Shown here: piece by piece, positions 36,742 to 46,591 of the stretch
How the letters are laid out: each line of letters opens with the position of its first letter
Position numbering within the stretch: the stretch's first letter is position 1
Assembly (NCBI RefSeq): GCF_900111775.1
Contig: NZ_FOJJ01000001.1
Coordinates: 523,355 to 587,354 of the forward strand
Reading direction: 5' to 3'
Source: Desulfuromonas acetexigens
GTDB taxonomy: Bacteria; Desulfobacterota; Desulfuromonadia; Desulfuromonadales; Trichloromonadaceae
Length of the DNA: 64,000 bases
Translations under genes and position numbers: made by a program
Notes under the pieces: generated by a model
Database searches by the model: none
The model's input: the letters and a program-made list of their open reading frames with translations, nothing else
What the model was told of the DNA's origin: nothing

Positions 36742-37559
36742 CCGCCCCAGAAGTGAAGTTCCGGCTCTTCGTCGAGAAGATGATGCCGGGCGCAGAGATG
36801 AAAGTAGAGACGCAACCCCTCCAGGTGCGCCTCGCCCAACTCGTAGGACATGCAGTTCCAGTAATCGACGAGTCCCCCCTCCCCCATCCATTCCCGCTCC
36901 GGGGTCGCCTTGGCCAGGTTTTCCAAAGAGGCGAAGGCCCGTTCGCGCGAGCATTTGAGCTGCCCGTGCAGAGTGCGCACCGCATCGGCCTTTTCCCGCG
37001 CTGCCTGCCGCCGCAGAATCCACAGGGCGAAAACGAAGGGCAAGCCGGTATGCTGCAACCAGAGTTCGGCCAGGTCGTAGATATAGGGGGCGGCCTTTTC
37101 CTGGGCCGACTTCAATGCCCGGTCACCGATAAGCAGGGCGCTGCCTCCTTCGGCCATGACCGCCTCGACCGGGCCTGCGGGCACGGCGCAGCGGACATCC
37201 CGAAGATCATAGAATTCCTTCAGGATAATCTTGAGCAGATTGACCGAAGTCGCCGAGTCGCCGGTGAGGGCGATATGGTCACCGTCCAACGTCTCGATGG
37301 GGCGGCCGGAAAAAAGCAGCACGCTCCGCACCGGCCCGCAAGCACTGATGGAGAGTTCGGGAAAAAGCAGATATTCCCGCCAGTTGCGGGCGTACTCGAA
37401 GGAAGATGAGGGGCTGAGGTCAACCCCGCCTTCGGCCAGCAACCGGTTGAGATGGGAAGGAACACCGTCGACAATGGTGCCGTCAAAGCCGCACTCGGGT
37501 AGGTAATGAAAAAACGGGGCGCAGTTGATGTACTTGATGTGACCGACGACCAGACTCAT
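36738..37559 (-). CDS. mqnA: Chorismate dehydratase (futalosine pathway)
   Basis: MqnA, 273 residues, periplasmic-binding-protein fold used as a cytoplasmic lyase. It converts chorismate to 3-enolpyruvylbenzoate, the first step of futalosine menaquinone synthesis. VGHIKYINCAPFFHYL, VPSHLNRLLAEGGVDLSPSSSFEYA and LLIGDRAL are family motifs. The start overlaps the tolC stop (ATGA). The substrate comes from the aro genes at 43-48 kb. mqnB/C/E are not in the window. Confidence 0.93.
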   Translation of the reverse strand: MSLVVGHIKYINCAPFFHYLPECGFDGTIVDGVPSHLNRLLAEGGVDLSPSSSFEYARNWREYLLFPELSISACGPVRSVLLFSGRPIETLDGDHIALTGDSATSVNLLKIILKEFYDLRDVRCAVPAGPVEAVMAEGGSALLIGDRALKSAQEKAAPYIYDLAELWLQHTGLPFVFALWILRRQAAREKADAVRTLHGQLKCSRERAFASLENLAKATPEREWMGEGGLVDYWNCMSYELGEAHLEGLRLYFHLCARHHLLDEEPELHFWGG

Positions 37560-39079
37560 GGCTTTTCCATCTCCAGCAAAGGCCGCTCCCGCTCGGGATC
37601 GGGCAAGCCAGCAAGGCGGATCCCCTGGGATTCCAGCAACATGCCCGTCACCCGCAGATATTCCGTGACGGCGCGGTTGTAATCGGCCAAAGAGGCGATC
37701 TGATCGGTGCGGGCCAGGGCCAGATCCTCCTCCCCTTCAAGCACATCGCGAGTGGTTGCCAAACCGACATCCTTACGCTTGATCAACGTCCGCAGCTTTT
37801 CCTCGGCCAGATCGCGTCCGCGATTGGCCACCTCAATCTTCTTCCGATTGACCTCGATCTGCCGCGCCGCCACGCGCACTTCGGTGCGAACCTCCTCACG
37901 CAGCTGCTGCCAGCGGGCATACTCCCCCTTCATCAGCAGTTCGGTCCGGGCCAACTCGTTACGAGCCTGTCGATTGCCCAAGGGGTAACTGAGGGTGAGG
38001 CCGATCTGCCAGTTGTTCAAATCATCCTGTTCGATACTGGAAAGATTATCCTGGTAGTCTTCGGCCAAACCCTTGCGTCCGTAACCGGCGCCGAGATCGA
38101 GACCCGGCAACAACTGGTTGCGGCTGACCTTCCGCTCGATCTCCAGCCGCTCAATGCGCCGCAGTCGCTGCTGCAGATCGGGCCGACGGGAGAGAGCCGA
38201 CTGGAAGCCGACCTCTTCATTGACAGAAAGCTCAGTCGTTTCGAGTTCTTCGTCGGCGATCTCGACCCCTTCCGGCAGATTGAGCAGCACCGCCAACTGG
38301 TCGAGGGCATCCCGATAGACACGCTGGGCTTCGAGGAGATCGCGCTCGCGCTGAGTCAGTCCGACTTCGGCTTCGAGATTTTCGATGGGGGGCAGCACCC
38401 CGGCCTCGACCCGGGCGCGGTTTTCCGCGAGAATCTTTTCCGCCAGAGCGACCGAGGTCTCCCGGTATTTGAGGTTGTCCCGATAACGCAGCACATCGTA
38501 GTAGCCGTCCCGCACCTGGGAAAGGAGGGTGAAGGCCTGGGAACGAACCTCCTGCACCGCCACCTGACGGTCCTGCACGGCATAGAGGATAGCCTGCTCG
38601 GTGACGGCCCGGCCGAAGCCCTTGAGCAGGGGCTGGGTCAGGCCGATATAGGCCTGGCTGCGCCAAGACGGGTTGATCGCCGGACTGGGTCCGGCGGCGA
38701 TGCGGGAGCGGGTGTTGTCGAGCCCGACGGTCACTTCACCACCGCTGGGCAAAAGCTGCGCCAGGGACAGATCGAAGACCCGGGATTCGGCGACGGTCTT
38801 GGGAAGCTCAAAGGAACCACCGCCGGTGGGATAGCTGCTCAGATCCCGACTCTCGGCCTCGGTAAAGCTCGCCGCAGCGCGCGGGTCGTAGATGCCATAG
38901 CCTCTGCGCACCAGCGCTTCACTGGCGCGGGCATCGAAATCCGTCGCCTTGAGATTGAGATTGCGCTCCAAAGCCAGTCGCTGCGCCGCGACGAGATCGA
39001 CGCGCTGAGCGGCGTCAATCTCGTTCGCCCAGATCATGGCCGGCAGCAACGCGGTAAAAAGCCATCGTTTCATGCTCAT
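37556..39079 (-). CDS. tolC: TolC-family outer membrane efflux protein
   Basis: About 507 residues with a signal peptide (WLFTALLPAMIWANEIDA). Two OEP repeats of long coiled-coil helices (NLKATDFDARASEALVRRGY; LEIERKVSRNQLLPGLDLGAGY) build the trans-periplasmic channel. PLLKGFGRAVTEQAI is typical of this branch. No adaptor or inner-membrane pump gene is adjacent; instead it is coupled to mqnA, so its partner is elsewhere. Confidence 0.88.
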   Translation of the reverse strand: MSMKRWLFTALLPAMIWANEIDAAQRVDLVAAQRLALERNLNLKATDFDARASEALVRRGYGIYDPRAAASFTEAESRDLSSYPTGGGSFELPKTVAESRVFDLSLAQLLPSGGEVTVGLDNTRSRIAAGPSPAINPSWRSQAYIGLTQPLLKGFGRAVTEQAILYAVQDRQVAVQEVRSQAFTLLSQVRDGYYDVLRYRDNLKYRETSVALAEKILAENRARVEAGVLPPIENLEAEVGLTQRERDLLEAQRVYRDALDQLAVLLNLPEGVEIADEELETTELSVNEEVGFQSALSRRPDLQQRLRRIERLEIERKVSRNQLLPGLDLGAGYGRKGLAEDYQDNLSSIEQDDLNNWQIGLTLSYPLGNRQARNELARTELLMKGEYARWQQLREEVRTEVRVAARQIEVNRKKIEVANRGRDLAEEKLRTLIKRKDVGLATTRDVLEGEEDLALARTDQIASLADYNRAVTEYLRVTGMLLESQGIRLAGLPDPERERPLLEMEKP

Positions 39080-39167
39080 ATCCCCAGTTATTATGCGAAG
39101 AACCGTTAATCTACACCCCACCCAATGAAAAAACAACCGTTCACAACAGCTTCAGCGACAGGATGCC

Positions 39168-40007
39168 TCATCGCCCTGGCCCAGACACCCGCCAGGTCCA
39201 GTCCGGGTTGTCGTAGCGTTCTTTCCTCAGATCCTCGGCCAAGGACCATTCCTCAGGGCACACGGGCTCTTCGTGCATGGCGACCCCCAGACCATCAGCG
39301 AAAACCTCTCGCAAGCGTTCTTCCACGTCGTCGATCGAAAGGGAACAGGGCAGATAGCGATTGAGCCAGCCAACTCGCTGCCGCAGCCGCCCTACCCCCG
39401 CCTCAAACGAAATCGAGTCGACGGGTTGCGGATTCAGCACTTGAAAAAGCCGACGGGGATCGAGTTCCAGGGGGATCGAACCCTGCTGCAGAAAAAAATC
39501 CCCCCGACGCTTCTGAGCACTACCGGCGATCTTCTGACCCTGGCAAAGGAGTTCGTACCCGGCGGCAGCCTCGAAACAGGCCGCGGGCAAAGCCCGCTCA
39601 CGCCCTTCGCGCCGTGCCGGAGCCAGCTCTGCCGCCAGCCCAAGGGAACAGAGGGCTGCGCGCAAGACCTCAGCGATTTTGCGATAACTCTCCTCAACCC
39701 GAACGGGAAAACCCTGTCCGCCGCCGGCGATCACCGCGTAAGTCACCTCTTCACCATGGAGAACCGCCCGCCCGCCGGTGAGGCGGCGGACGATATCGAT
39801 GCCGGAGGAATGGCAAAAGGCGCGGTCAACCACCTCGTTGCGCTGGAAATAGCCGAGACTGACGGACTCCGGTCGCCAGCGATAAAGACGCAGCACCGGC
39901 CGCGAGCGCCCGGCCGCGACTTCTTGCAGCAGCACCTCGTCCAAAGCCATGTTCATCCCCCCCGGCAAGGGGCCGGTGCGCACCAGGCGCCAACGATTAT
40001 CGACCAT
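39168..40007 (-). CDS. Lipoate-protein ligase family octanoyltransferase (LipM-like)
   Basis: About 279 residues, BPL/LPL fold. LYRWRPESVSLGYFQ, RRLTGGRAVLHGEEVTYAV and the acyl-transfer region AACFEAAAGYELLCQGQKIAGSAQKR contain a Cys at the LipM catalytic position; ATP-using LplA lacks it. It would move octanoyl from ACP to GcvH-like domains. The ATG after the hairpin is chosen because the upstream frame starts at a TTG inside the terminator. Confidence 0.85.
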   Translation of the reverse strand: MVDNRWRLVRTGPLPGGMNMALDEVLLQEVAAGRSRPVLRLYRWRPESVSLGYFQRNEVVDRAFCHSSGIDIVRRLTGGRAVLHGEEVTYAVIAGGGQGFPVRVEESYRKIAEVLRAALCSLGLAAELAPARREGRERALPAACFEAAAGYELLCQGQKIAGSAQKRRGDFFLQQGSIPLELDPRRLFQVLNPQPVDSISFEAGVGRLRQRVGWLNRYLPCSLSIDDVEERLREVFADGLGVAMHEEPVCPEEWSLAEDLRKERYDNPDWTWRVSGPGR

Positions 40008-40037
40008 GCTCCATCCGTCGTCGTCATGAAACGGCAA

Positions 40038-40059
40038 GGGCCGGGAAAAATCCCGGCCC
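40038..40059 (-). terminator. possible accC terminator
   Basis: GGGCCGGGA / TCCCGGCCC stem 30 bases after the accC stop. The following bases on the minus strand (TTGCCGTTTC) are only moderately T-rich, so read-through into the lipM-like gene is likely. Confidence 0.5.
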
Positions 40060-40088
40060 CGCGTTTTTATGGAATCATCATCAACTTC

Positions 40089-41426
40089 TCAGAGCACCAG
40101 TCGCTCCAGGAAGCCCGTATCCACATTTCCTTCGATGAAATCCTTGTTGTCCATGATCTTCTGATGAAAGGCGATGGTCGTCTTGATCCCTTCGATGATG
40201 TATTCATCCAGGGCCCGGGCCATGCGCCGGATCGCCTCTTCGCGGGTATCGGCATGAACAATGAGCTTGGCGATCATCGAATCGTAATGGGGCAGCACCG
40301 TGTATTGATCGTAGACCGCGCTGTCAACCCGCACCCCCAGACCGCCCGGGGGATGATAACCGTCGATCTTGCCCGGGGAAGGCGTGAACTTGAAAGGATG
40401 TTCGGCGTTGATCCGACACTCGATGGCGTGGCCGGTGATCTTGATGTCTTCCTGCTTGAAGCGCAGGGGAATCCCGGCGGCGCTGCGAATTTGCTCCTTA
40501 ATGATGTCGACACCGGTGATCATCTCGGTCACCGGATGCTCGACCTGAACCCGGGTATTCATCTCCATGAAGTAGAAATTTCCCTGCTGGTCGAGGAGAA
40601 ACTCCATCGTCCCGACGCTGGTGTAACCGACCGCCTTCGCCGCCGCCACCGCGCACTCCCCCATTTTCTTGCGGGTTTCCGGATCCAGGACCGGACAGGG
40701 CGCTTCTTCGATCAGCTTCTGATGACGACGCTGGATGGAACAATCGCGCTCACCAAGATGGATGACGTTGCCATGCTTGTCGGCCATGATCTGGATTTCA
40801 ACATGGCGGGGACGTTCGCAGAATTTCTCGATGTAGACCTCGGGATTGCCAAATCCGGCCTGGGCCTCGGACCGAGCGGCAGCGAAGGCATTGGGCAGGG
40901 AAGCGGGCGAATGGACCACCTTCATCCCTCGCCCACCGCCGCCAGCGGTGGCCTTGATGATGACCGGATAGCCGATTTCGGCGGCGACACGCTTGGCTTC
41001 CTCCGGCGAATGAACCCCCTCCTTGGTTCCGGGGAGAATCGGCACCCCGGCCTTGGTCACGGTCTGGCGGGCACTGATCTTGTCTCCCATCAGACGCATG
41101 TTTTCCGGGGTCGGACCGATGAAGGTCAGTCCGCAGTTAGCGCAAATCTCGGCGAATTCGGCATTTTCCGAAAGAAAGCCGTAACCGGGATGTATAGCGT
41201 CGGCATCGGTTACCTCAGCGGCACTGATGATCGACTTCATGTTGAGATAACTCTTGGCACTTGGCGCCGGCCCGATGCAGATACTCTCGTCGGCCAACTT
41301 GACGTGCAACGCCTCGCTGTCCGCATCGGAATGCACCGCCACGGTCTTGATGCCGAGTTCCTTGCACGCACGAATGATGCGTAAGGCAATCTCGCCGCGG
41401 TTGGCTATGAGAATTTTATGGAACAT
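40089..41426 (-). CDS. accC: Biotin carboxylase subunit of acetyl-CoA carboxylase
   Basis: About 445 residues, ATP-grasp enzyme that carboxylates biotin on Acc[24 protein letters not shown], the Gly-rich ATP loop [26 protein letters not shown] and [13 protein letters not shown] are present. GGAG 6 bases before the ATG supports this start. Operon accB-accC. Confidence 0.97.
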   Translation of the reverse strand: MFHKILIANRGEIALRIIRACKELGIKTVAVHSDADSEALHVKLADESICIGPAPSAKSYLNMKSIISAAEVTDADAIHPGYGFLSENAEFAEICANCGLTFIGPTPENMRLMGDKISARQTVTKAGVPILPGTKEGVHSPEEAKRVAAEIGYPVIIKATAGGGGRGMKVVHSPASLPNAFAAARSEAQAGFGNPEVYIEKFCERPRHVEIQIMADKHGNVIHLGERDCSIQRRHQKLIEEAPCPVLDPETRKKMGECAVAAAKAVGYTSVGTMEFLLDQQGNFYFMEMNTRVQVEHPVTEMITGVDIIKEQIRSAAGIPLRFKQEDIKITGHAIECRINAEHPFKFTPSPGKIDGYHPPGGLGVRVDSAVYDQYTVLPHYDSMIAKLIVHADTREEAIRRMARALDEYIIEGIKTTIAFHQKIMDNKDFIEGNVDTGFLERLVL

Positions 41427-41510
41427 GTCGGACTCCAGTGATCGAAAGAGAAGGATTGCGGATGACGACGGACCTCGACGAGGTCCGCCACTCGTCACGA
41501 ATCACTGGGC

Positions 41511-41996
41511 CTAGAGACGCTCGACAATGAAGAGCGGCTCACCGAATTCGACCGGCTTCGCATTTTCCTTGCAGATTTCCACAACCTTGCAGCGGAACTC
41601 GGCTTCAATTTCATTCATCAGTTTCATCGCTTCGACGATGCAGAAAATCTGCCCCTTCTCGACGACCGAACCGACTTCGACATAAGAGGGGGATTCAGGA
41701 GAAGGCGCCCGGTAGAAGGTACCGACGATGGGCGAAGTGATGGTTTCTCCCTTGCTGACGGCCGGGGCAGCGTCAGCCGCCGCAGGGGCGGGGGCGGCAG
41801 GGGCAGCTGCGGCCGCGACCGGCGGCGCGGCCATGACCGGTTGCGCCAGGTACTGCTGGGGCGCGGCCATTTGCACGATCTCAGTTTCCTTGCCGCGCTT
41901 GATGACGATCTTCTCGTCCGCGTTTTCCATTTCGAATTCGGTGATGTCGGTCTCTGTCACCATCTTGATCAGAACTTTAAGGTCTTTGATATCCAT
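41511..41996 (-). CDS. accB: Biotin carboxyl carrier protein
   Basis: 161 residues. N-terminal part [22 protein letters not shown], an Ala/Pro-rich linker (about 55-80), and a C-terminal biotinyl domain with [15 protein letters not shown] and the biotinylated Lys in [12 protein letters not shown]. Pairs with AccC; AccA/AccD are elsewhere. Confidence 0.97.
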   Translation of the reverse strand: MDIKDLKVLIKMVTETDITEFEMENADEKIVIKRGKETEIVQMAAPQQYLAQPVMAAPPVAAAAAPAAPAPAAADAAPAVSKGETITSPIVGTFYRAPSPESPSYVEVGSVVEKGQIFCIVEAMKLMNEIEAEFRCKVVEICKENAKPVEFGEPLFIVERL

Positions 41997-42089
41997 TGAA
42001 CGCTGCCTCCTGATGTTTTGTTTTTTTTGTTCCCGGGGCCAGGACGAAAAACCCTTTTCCCGTCATCCCTCCGGTTATTTTGGAGAGAC

Positions 42090-43151
42090 TTACAGGCCTT
42101 TGGGAATGCGGGTCAACCGCCGACAGCCTTCGGCGGTCACCTGTACCGTATCCTCGATGCGTACTCCACCCAGCTCGGGGATATAGATACCGGGTTCGAT
42201 AGTGATCACCATGCCGGCTTCCGCCGTCTCTTCCGAGCGGGGAGAAACCGAGGGGAATTCATGAACTTCCAAGCCAAGGCCATGACCGGTGCCATGCCCG
42301 AAATAATCGCCGAAACCCCGTTCAACGATGGTGTCGCGGGCAGCCTGGTCGATGGCGCGCAAGGGCGCGCCGGGTCGAACTGCCGCCATCGCCCGACGTT
42401 GGGCTTCGAGGACCACGGCATGAATTTCAAGCAGGCGTTCCGGCACCTGCCCCAAGGCCAGGGTAACGGTCTCATCCGAATGGTAGCCGCGATAACGGCA
42501 GCCAAAATCGATGGTGACCAACTCCCCTTCCGCCAGACACTTGTCCGAAGCGATGCCATGCGGCAAGGCTCCACGCACTCCGGAAGCGACGATGATATCG
42601 AAAGCCTTCTCCTCGGCGCCGCGCTTCTTGAAGGCGAACTCCAGGGCCAGGGCTATCTCACGCTCAACGACCCCGGGACGGATCAGGGGCAGAACTTCGG
42701 CGAAACACTCGGCGTTTAGGGCGGCTGCCGCCTCCATGCAGGCGATTTCCTCGGCATCCTTGACCGCGCGCAGGGCTTTGATCGCCCCGGTCACGGGTAC
42801 CCATTGCTGATTTTCCGCCGACTTGCCGCGCAACTCTTCGACCGCGGCATAACTCAGATGCTCCGCTTCAAAACCGGCCCTCACCACGCCCTTGGCGGCG
42901 AGGAGTTCCTGCACGCCCTCCCACTTGCTCCGATATTCCCGGATCTCATCAGCCTGGACCTGTTCCTTGGCCTGGGTGACATAACGGGAATCGGTGAGAA
43001 AGATCGCTTCCCGCCCGATCACCACCAGAACCCCGTCCGAGCCGGTAAAACCGCAGAGATAACGGATGTTCGGCAAATGAGTGAAGACCATCCCGTCGAT
43101 TTCGAGTGGGATGAGCGCTTCCCCCGCACGGATGACCCTTGTATTTACCAT
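42090..43151 (-). CDS. pepP: Xaa-Pro aminopeptidase (M24B)
   Basis: 353 residues, creatinase/pita-bread metallopeptidase. The N-terminal creatinase-like domain is followed by the catalytic domain with VTIDFGCRYRGYHSDET, FGHGTGHGLGLEVHEFP (metal His) and ITIEPGIY (metal Glu). Cytoplasmic. The gene is conserved between aroQ and accB in related bacteria, possibly close to the efp gene elsewhere, though no efp is seen here. Confidence 0.93.
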   Translation of the reverse strand: MVNTRVIRAGEALIPLEIDGMVFTHLPNIRYLCGFTGSDGVLVVIGREAIFLTDSRYVTQAKEQVQADEIREYRSKWEGVQELLAAKGVVRAGFEAEHLSYAAVEELRGKSAENQQWVPVTGAIKALRAVKDAEEIACMEAAAALNAECFAEVLPLIRPGVVEREIALALEFAFKKRGAEEKAFDIIVASGVRGALPHGIASDKCLAEGELVTIDFGCRYRGYHSDETVTLALGQVPERLLEIHAVVLEAQRRAMAAVRPGAPLRAIDQAARDTIVERGFGDYFGHGTGHGLGLEVHEFPSVSPRSEETAEAGMVITIEPGIYIPELGGVRIEDTVQVTAEGCRRLTRIPKGL

Positions 43152-43173
43152 AACGCTATTTTACGTACAATAA

Positions 43174-43617
43174 TTATTGTTTTAATTTTACTGAAAGAGC
43201 GCGCAGGGCCAGTTCGTAACCGATAGGACCAAAACCGCAGATTTGGCCGAGCGCGACCGGGGCGATGTAGGAATGTTGACGGAAAGTTTCACGGGCGTGA
43301 ATGTTGGACAGGTGGACTTCAACGGTAGGAATCGCGACGGCGGAAAGGGCATCCCGCAACGAAACGCTGGTGTGGGTCAGCCCGCCGGGATTGAGGATGA
43401 GACCGGCGACCCCATCCCGCCACGCCTGGTGGATACGGTCGATGAGGGCGCCTTCGTGGTTGGATTGAAAAAACTCCAGGCTCAGACCCAACTCCTCGGC
43501 CAATCCGGAAAGTTCGGCATGGATGTCGTCGAGAGTGCGCGCACCATAGATGCCGGGTTCCCGTGTCCCGAGCATATTCAGGTTGGGCCCTTGCAGGACC
43601 AGCACCTTGTGCCTCAC
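43174..43617 (-). CDS. aroQ: 3-dehydroquinate dehydratase, type II
   Basis: 147 residues, dodecameric type II enzyme of the shikimate pathway. [19 protein letters not shown] contains the catalytic Tyr; [16 protein letters not shown] and [11 protein letters not shown] complete the site. The GTG start overlaps the roadblock gene stop as GTGA. Confidence 0.95.
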   Translation of the reverse strand: MRHKVLVLQGPNLNMLGTREPGIYGARTLDDIHAELSGLAEELGLSLEFFQSNHEGALIDRIHQAWRDGVAGLILNPGGLTHTSVSLRDALSAVAIPTVEVHLSNIHARETFRQHSYIAPVALGQICGFGPIGYELALRALSVKLKQ

Positions 43618-43973
43618 GCCAAGGCTTCCTTGAGGTTGCCTGCTTCCCGCAGCAGCAGATAGCGCCCCTTGCCGAAATTGCCATCCCCTTGCAGGGTCAG
43701 GGCGACAAAATAATCATCGGTCATGATCCGTACCAGCAGATAGAAACGTTCGGTACGAATACTGACCTCTTCCATCCCACCGAGGTGGAGGATTTCGGCG
43801 GCCTTTTTGATTTCTTTGAGGATGTTGGCATATTCGACAGCGACCAGATTCAGATCGAGCCCGGCGTCGGGACGAAAATATTGCTCGATGGAAATCCCGT
43901 CGTAACCCATCAACACCGCGCCGATACCACCGGGAGTTTCATCGACAATCCGATGAAGAATCGAATTAAACAT
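43614..43973 (-). CDS. Roadblock/LC7-domain protein
   Basis: 119 residues. [31 protein letters not shown] starts a single Roadblock/LC7 (MglB-like) domain, a dimer that usually binds small GTPases and controls polarity. No partner GTPase (MglA) is adjacent. It overlaps the TPR gene by 8 bases and aroQ by 4, so all three are cotranslated. A role with the nearby type IV pilus genes is possible but inferred. Confidence 0.85.
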   Translation of the reverse strand: MFNSILHRIVDETPGGIGAVLMGYDGISIEQYFRPDAGLDLNLVAVEYANILKEIKKAAEILHLGGMEEVSIRTERFYLLVRIMTDDYFVALTLQGDGNFGKGRYLLLREAGNLKEALA

Positions 43974-44979
43974 GGGCAGCCCTCCTTCTGCGAATAGCAT
44001 CCAGCCAAGAGGATAAAACCTCAGGAACGGCACGCTCACCCCGAATGGTGGCCAATCCTGGCTCGACCGTGCCGGTATCTTCCGTCAGCACGGAGAAAGC
44101 GGGTTCCGCTTCCAGCGCCGGCGAAACCGCCGACACTTCATCCGGCGAAGACTCCGCGAGAAACTCGCCGGCCGGTAAAGAGTCTTCGGAGGAGAGCACC
44201 TCTTCCGCAGGCGCTGTCTCTTCGACGGACTCGCTCGCCAACAGCGTTTCATCCCCCAAGGCCGGAACCTCTTGCCCATCGATCTGCTGCTTGAGCAGAA
44301 TAAGCTTCTGCCGCAGCTGGTCGTTATGGGGTTCGAGCTTGAGGAGATCGCGATAGACCTTGAGCGCCTTTTGCGGCAGCCCCTGGCGGATGTAGATCTC
44401 CGCGAGGGTCGCGGTGGCGATCGGCTCAACGCCTTTGCCGGCAAGGGAAGGCGCGGAAACCGTCTCCTGAACCTCGTCAATCTCGAACGATGGGGCCGGC
44501 GTCGAAACCGGCGGCTCTGGAGATGGTGAGGCTGCCGGTGCGGCGGCGACCAGTTGCGAGGGGGCCACGGCGGCGACGAGTTTGAGGACCTCGGGATCGT
44601 TCCCCTTGATCGCCTTGGCCTGTTCCAGCAACTCCCGCGCCCCGGCTGAATCCTGGCGGGTCATCTTTACTTTCGCCAGTTCCTTGAGCGCCGGCAGGTG
44701 ACGGTTATCGAGAATCAGCGCCTTTTCAAACTCACCGATCGCCTGATCCTCCAGGCCTTGCGCGGCAAAAGCGCTCCCCAGGGCGACATAACCGGCAGCG
44801 AAGGCGGGATTGTCCATAATCCCCTGCTGCGCCACCGCGACCGCCTCATCGAGCATATCCATCTGCCGATAAGCTTCGCTCAAGGGGACGAAAATCGTCG
44901 AATAGGGATCTTTCGCAAGCAGTTCGGTATAAGCGGCGATTTTTCCGAGGAGGGAACCCGGTGTGGCATGCTGGGGCAT
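43966..44979 (-). CDS. TPR protein
   Basis: 337 residues. An N-terminal block of TPR-like helices (about 10-140: AEAYRQMDMLDEAVAVAQQG, YVALGSAFAAQGLEDQAIGEF) is followed by a Pro/Ala-rich linker and another TPR (about 190-235: ATLAEIYIRQGLPQKALKVY). A long acidic Ser/Glu/Ala-rich stretch precedes a short basic C-terminus ([14 protein letters not shown]). No signal peptide. Conserved next to the roadblock gene, suggesting they interact. Confidence 0.8.
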   Translation of the reverse strand: MPQHATPGSLLGKIAAYTELLAKDPYSTIFVPLSEAYRQMDMLDEAVAVAQQGIMDNPAFAAGYVALGSAFAAQGLEDQAIGEFEKALILDNRHLPALKELAKVKMTRQDSAGARELLEQAKAIKGNDPEVLKLVAAVAPSQLVAAAPAASPSPEPPVSTPAPSFEIDEVQETVSAPSLAGKGVEPIATATLAEIYIRQGLPQKALKVYRDLLKLEPHNDQLRQKLILLKQQIDGQEVPALGDETLLASESVEETAPAEEVLSSEDSLPAGEFLAESSPDEVSAVSPALEAEPAFSVLTEDTGTVEPGLATIRGERAVPEVLSSWLDAIRRRRAAHV

Positions 44980-44983
44980 CAGA

Positions 44984-46069
44984 TCACCTGGTTTGAGAAA
45001 GGATTTGGGAAAAGAGACGTTGTGGCTCGGCAATATCGTGCAGTCCGCAATCGCCGATGCCGTGATTCAAGACGAAGCGCAGCTTGCCGTCGTGAACCTT
45101 TTTATCCCGACCCATGGCGGCGAGATAGGCGTCAAGCGAGTGCGCCGGCGGATCGAGCGGCAGGTCGAAGCCGGACATGAGCGAACGGATTTGATCGACA
45201 TCCGCTTCCGAACCGAAACCGAGCAGCCGGGAAAGCTCGGCGGCGACGCCCATACCGATGGCCACCGCCTCACCGTGGGAGTAAGCACCATAGCCGGAAA
45301 GGGTCTCGACCGCGTGGCCGAAGGTGTGTCCGAAATTGAGAATCGCCCTTACGGAGCTTTCTTTTTCATCCTCTTCTACAACATCCGCCTTAATTTGGCA
45401 AGAGCTCTTTACCGCGTAAATCAGCGCATCCGGGCGCAATTCCAGCAGTTCTGTCCGATGCTTAGCCAACCAGGCAAAGAACTCCCGATCCCTGATCACA
45501 CCATACTTAATCACTTCGGCCATGCCCGCCGCGAACTCCCGAGCAGGGAGGGTTTTCAAGGTCGCCACATCGATATGCACATGCCGGGGCTGGTAAAAGG
45601 CGCCGATCATGTTCTTCCCCAGGGGATGGTTGACCGCCGTCTTTCCGCCGACGGAACTGTCGACCTGGGAAAGCAGGGTCGTGGGGATCTGGGCGAAGGG
45701 AATGCCGCGCACGTAGGTGGCGGCGGCGAAACCGGTCATATCGCCGATCACCCCGCCCCCCAGGGCCAAGAGGCCGCTGTGCCGGTCAAACCCGCCAGTG
45801 AGCAGGCTATCATAGATCTTTTCCAGATACTGCAGGGTTTTGTACTGCTCGCCATCGGGGAGTTCGATCACCGTGGGACGATAGCCGCCCCCTTCGAGGA
45901 GGCGCAAAACCCGCTCGCCGTAGTGGCCGAAAACCGTCGGATTGGTGACGACGGCCACCCGCCGGGGAAAGGCTACGGCATCGAGCGCCTCGGCCAAACG
46001 ATCGAGGATACCTTCGCCGATCCAGATCGGGTAGCTGCGTTCACCAAGGCCTACCGTCAAAGATTCCAT
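44984..46069 (-). CDS. aroB: 3-dehydroquinate synthase
   Basis: 361 residues, NAD- and metal-dependent second step of the shikimate pathway. LPDGEQYKTL, LALGGGVIGDMTGFAAATYVRG, and RAILNFGHTFGHAVE (metal His) are present. In the order aroC-aroK-aroB. Confidence 0.96.
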   Translation of the reverse strand: MESLTVGLGERSYPIWIGEGILDRLAEALDAVAFPRRVAVVTNPTVFGHYGERVLRLLEGGGYRPTVIELPDGEQYKTLQYLEKIYDSLLTGGFDRHSGLLALGGGVIGDMTGFAAATYVRGIPFAQIPTTLLSQVDSSVGGKTAVNHPLGKNMIGAFYQPRHVHIDVATLKTLPAREFAAGMAEVIKYGVIRDREFFAWLAKHRTELLELRPDALIYAVKSSCQIKADVVEEDEKESSVRAILNFGHTFGHAVETLSGYGAYSHGEAVAIGMGVAAELSRLLGFGSEADVDQIRSLMSGFDLPLDPPAHSLDAYLAAMGRDKKVHDGKLRFVLNHGIGDCGLHDIAEPQRLFSQILSQTR

Positions 46070-46072
46070 CGT

Positions 46073-46591
46073 CTATGCCTTCTCCCAATAGAGCTTGCGC
46101 AAAATGTCCCGGGCGATGGACGCGGGCGTCCCCCCTTCCCCGTCGATGACCAGATCGGCCTCTTCGTAAAGAGGCAAGCGCTGTTCAAAAAGAGCCTGCA
46201 AGCGCACGCGATCCCTGGCCAGAGGCCGGCCCTGGCCGGAGCCGATGCGAAGCAGGACGGTCTCCCAGGAAACCCGCAAATAGACTACGCGACCGAGGCG
46301 GCGCAAGAGGGGCCAGTTTTCGGCGCGGCCGGTCACCCCGCCCCCCGTCGCCAGAATCAGCGGCGCTTGATCAAGCAGACCGCGCAGCGCCTCGGTTTCG
46401 CTCTGGCGAAAAGCCTCTTCTCCGGAATGCTCAAAAATTTCGGGGATGGTCCGGCCACTGCGACGTTCGATTTCCTGGTCGAGATCGATCACCGGTAGCC
46501 GGCAGGAATGTCCCAACTCGGCCGCCACCGTACTTTTGCCGGCGCCCATAAAGCCGATGAGGACGATGCCGTTTTTACAGGGATTGGACAT
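46073..46591 (-). CDS. aroK: Shikimate kinase
   Basis: About 172 residues. Walker [10 protein letters not shown], shikimate-binding [18 protein letters not shown], the GGG loop LATGGGV and the LID Arg region SGQGRPL. The start (MSNPCKNG) overlaps the aroC stop by 17 bases; the longer frame is aroC in another frame. Confidence 0.95.
   Translation of the reverse strand: MSNPCKNGIVLIGFMGAGKSTVAAELGHSCRLPVIDLDQEIERRSGRTIPEIFEHSGEEAFRQSETEALRGLLDQAPLILATGGGVTGRAENWPLLRRLGRVVYLRVSWETVLLRIGSGQGRPLARDRVRLQALFEQRLPLYEEADLVIDGEGGTPASIARDILRKLYWEKA

Noticed and set aside
39273..41384. 703-codon plus-strand frame opposite accC and lipM-like gene
   Set aside because: Antisense shadow caused by high GC; crosses an intrinsic terminator and two real genes.
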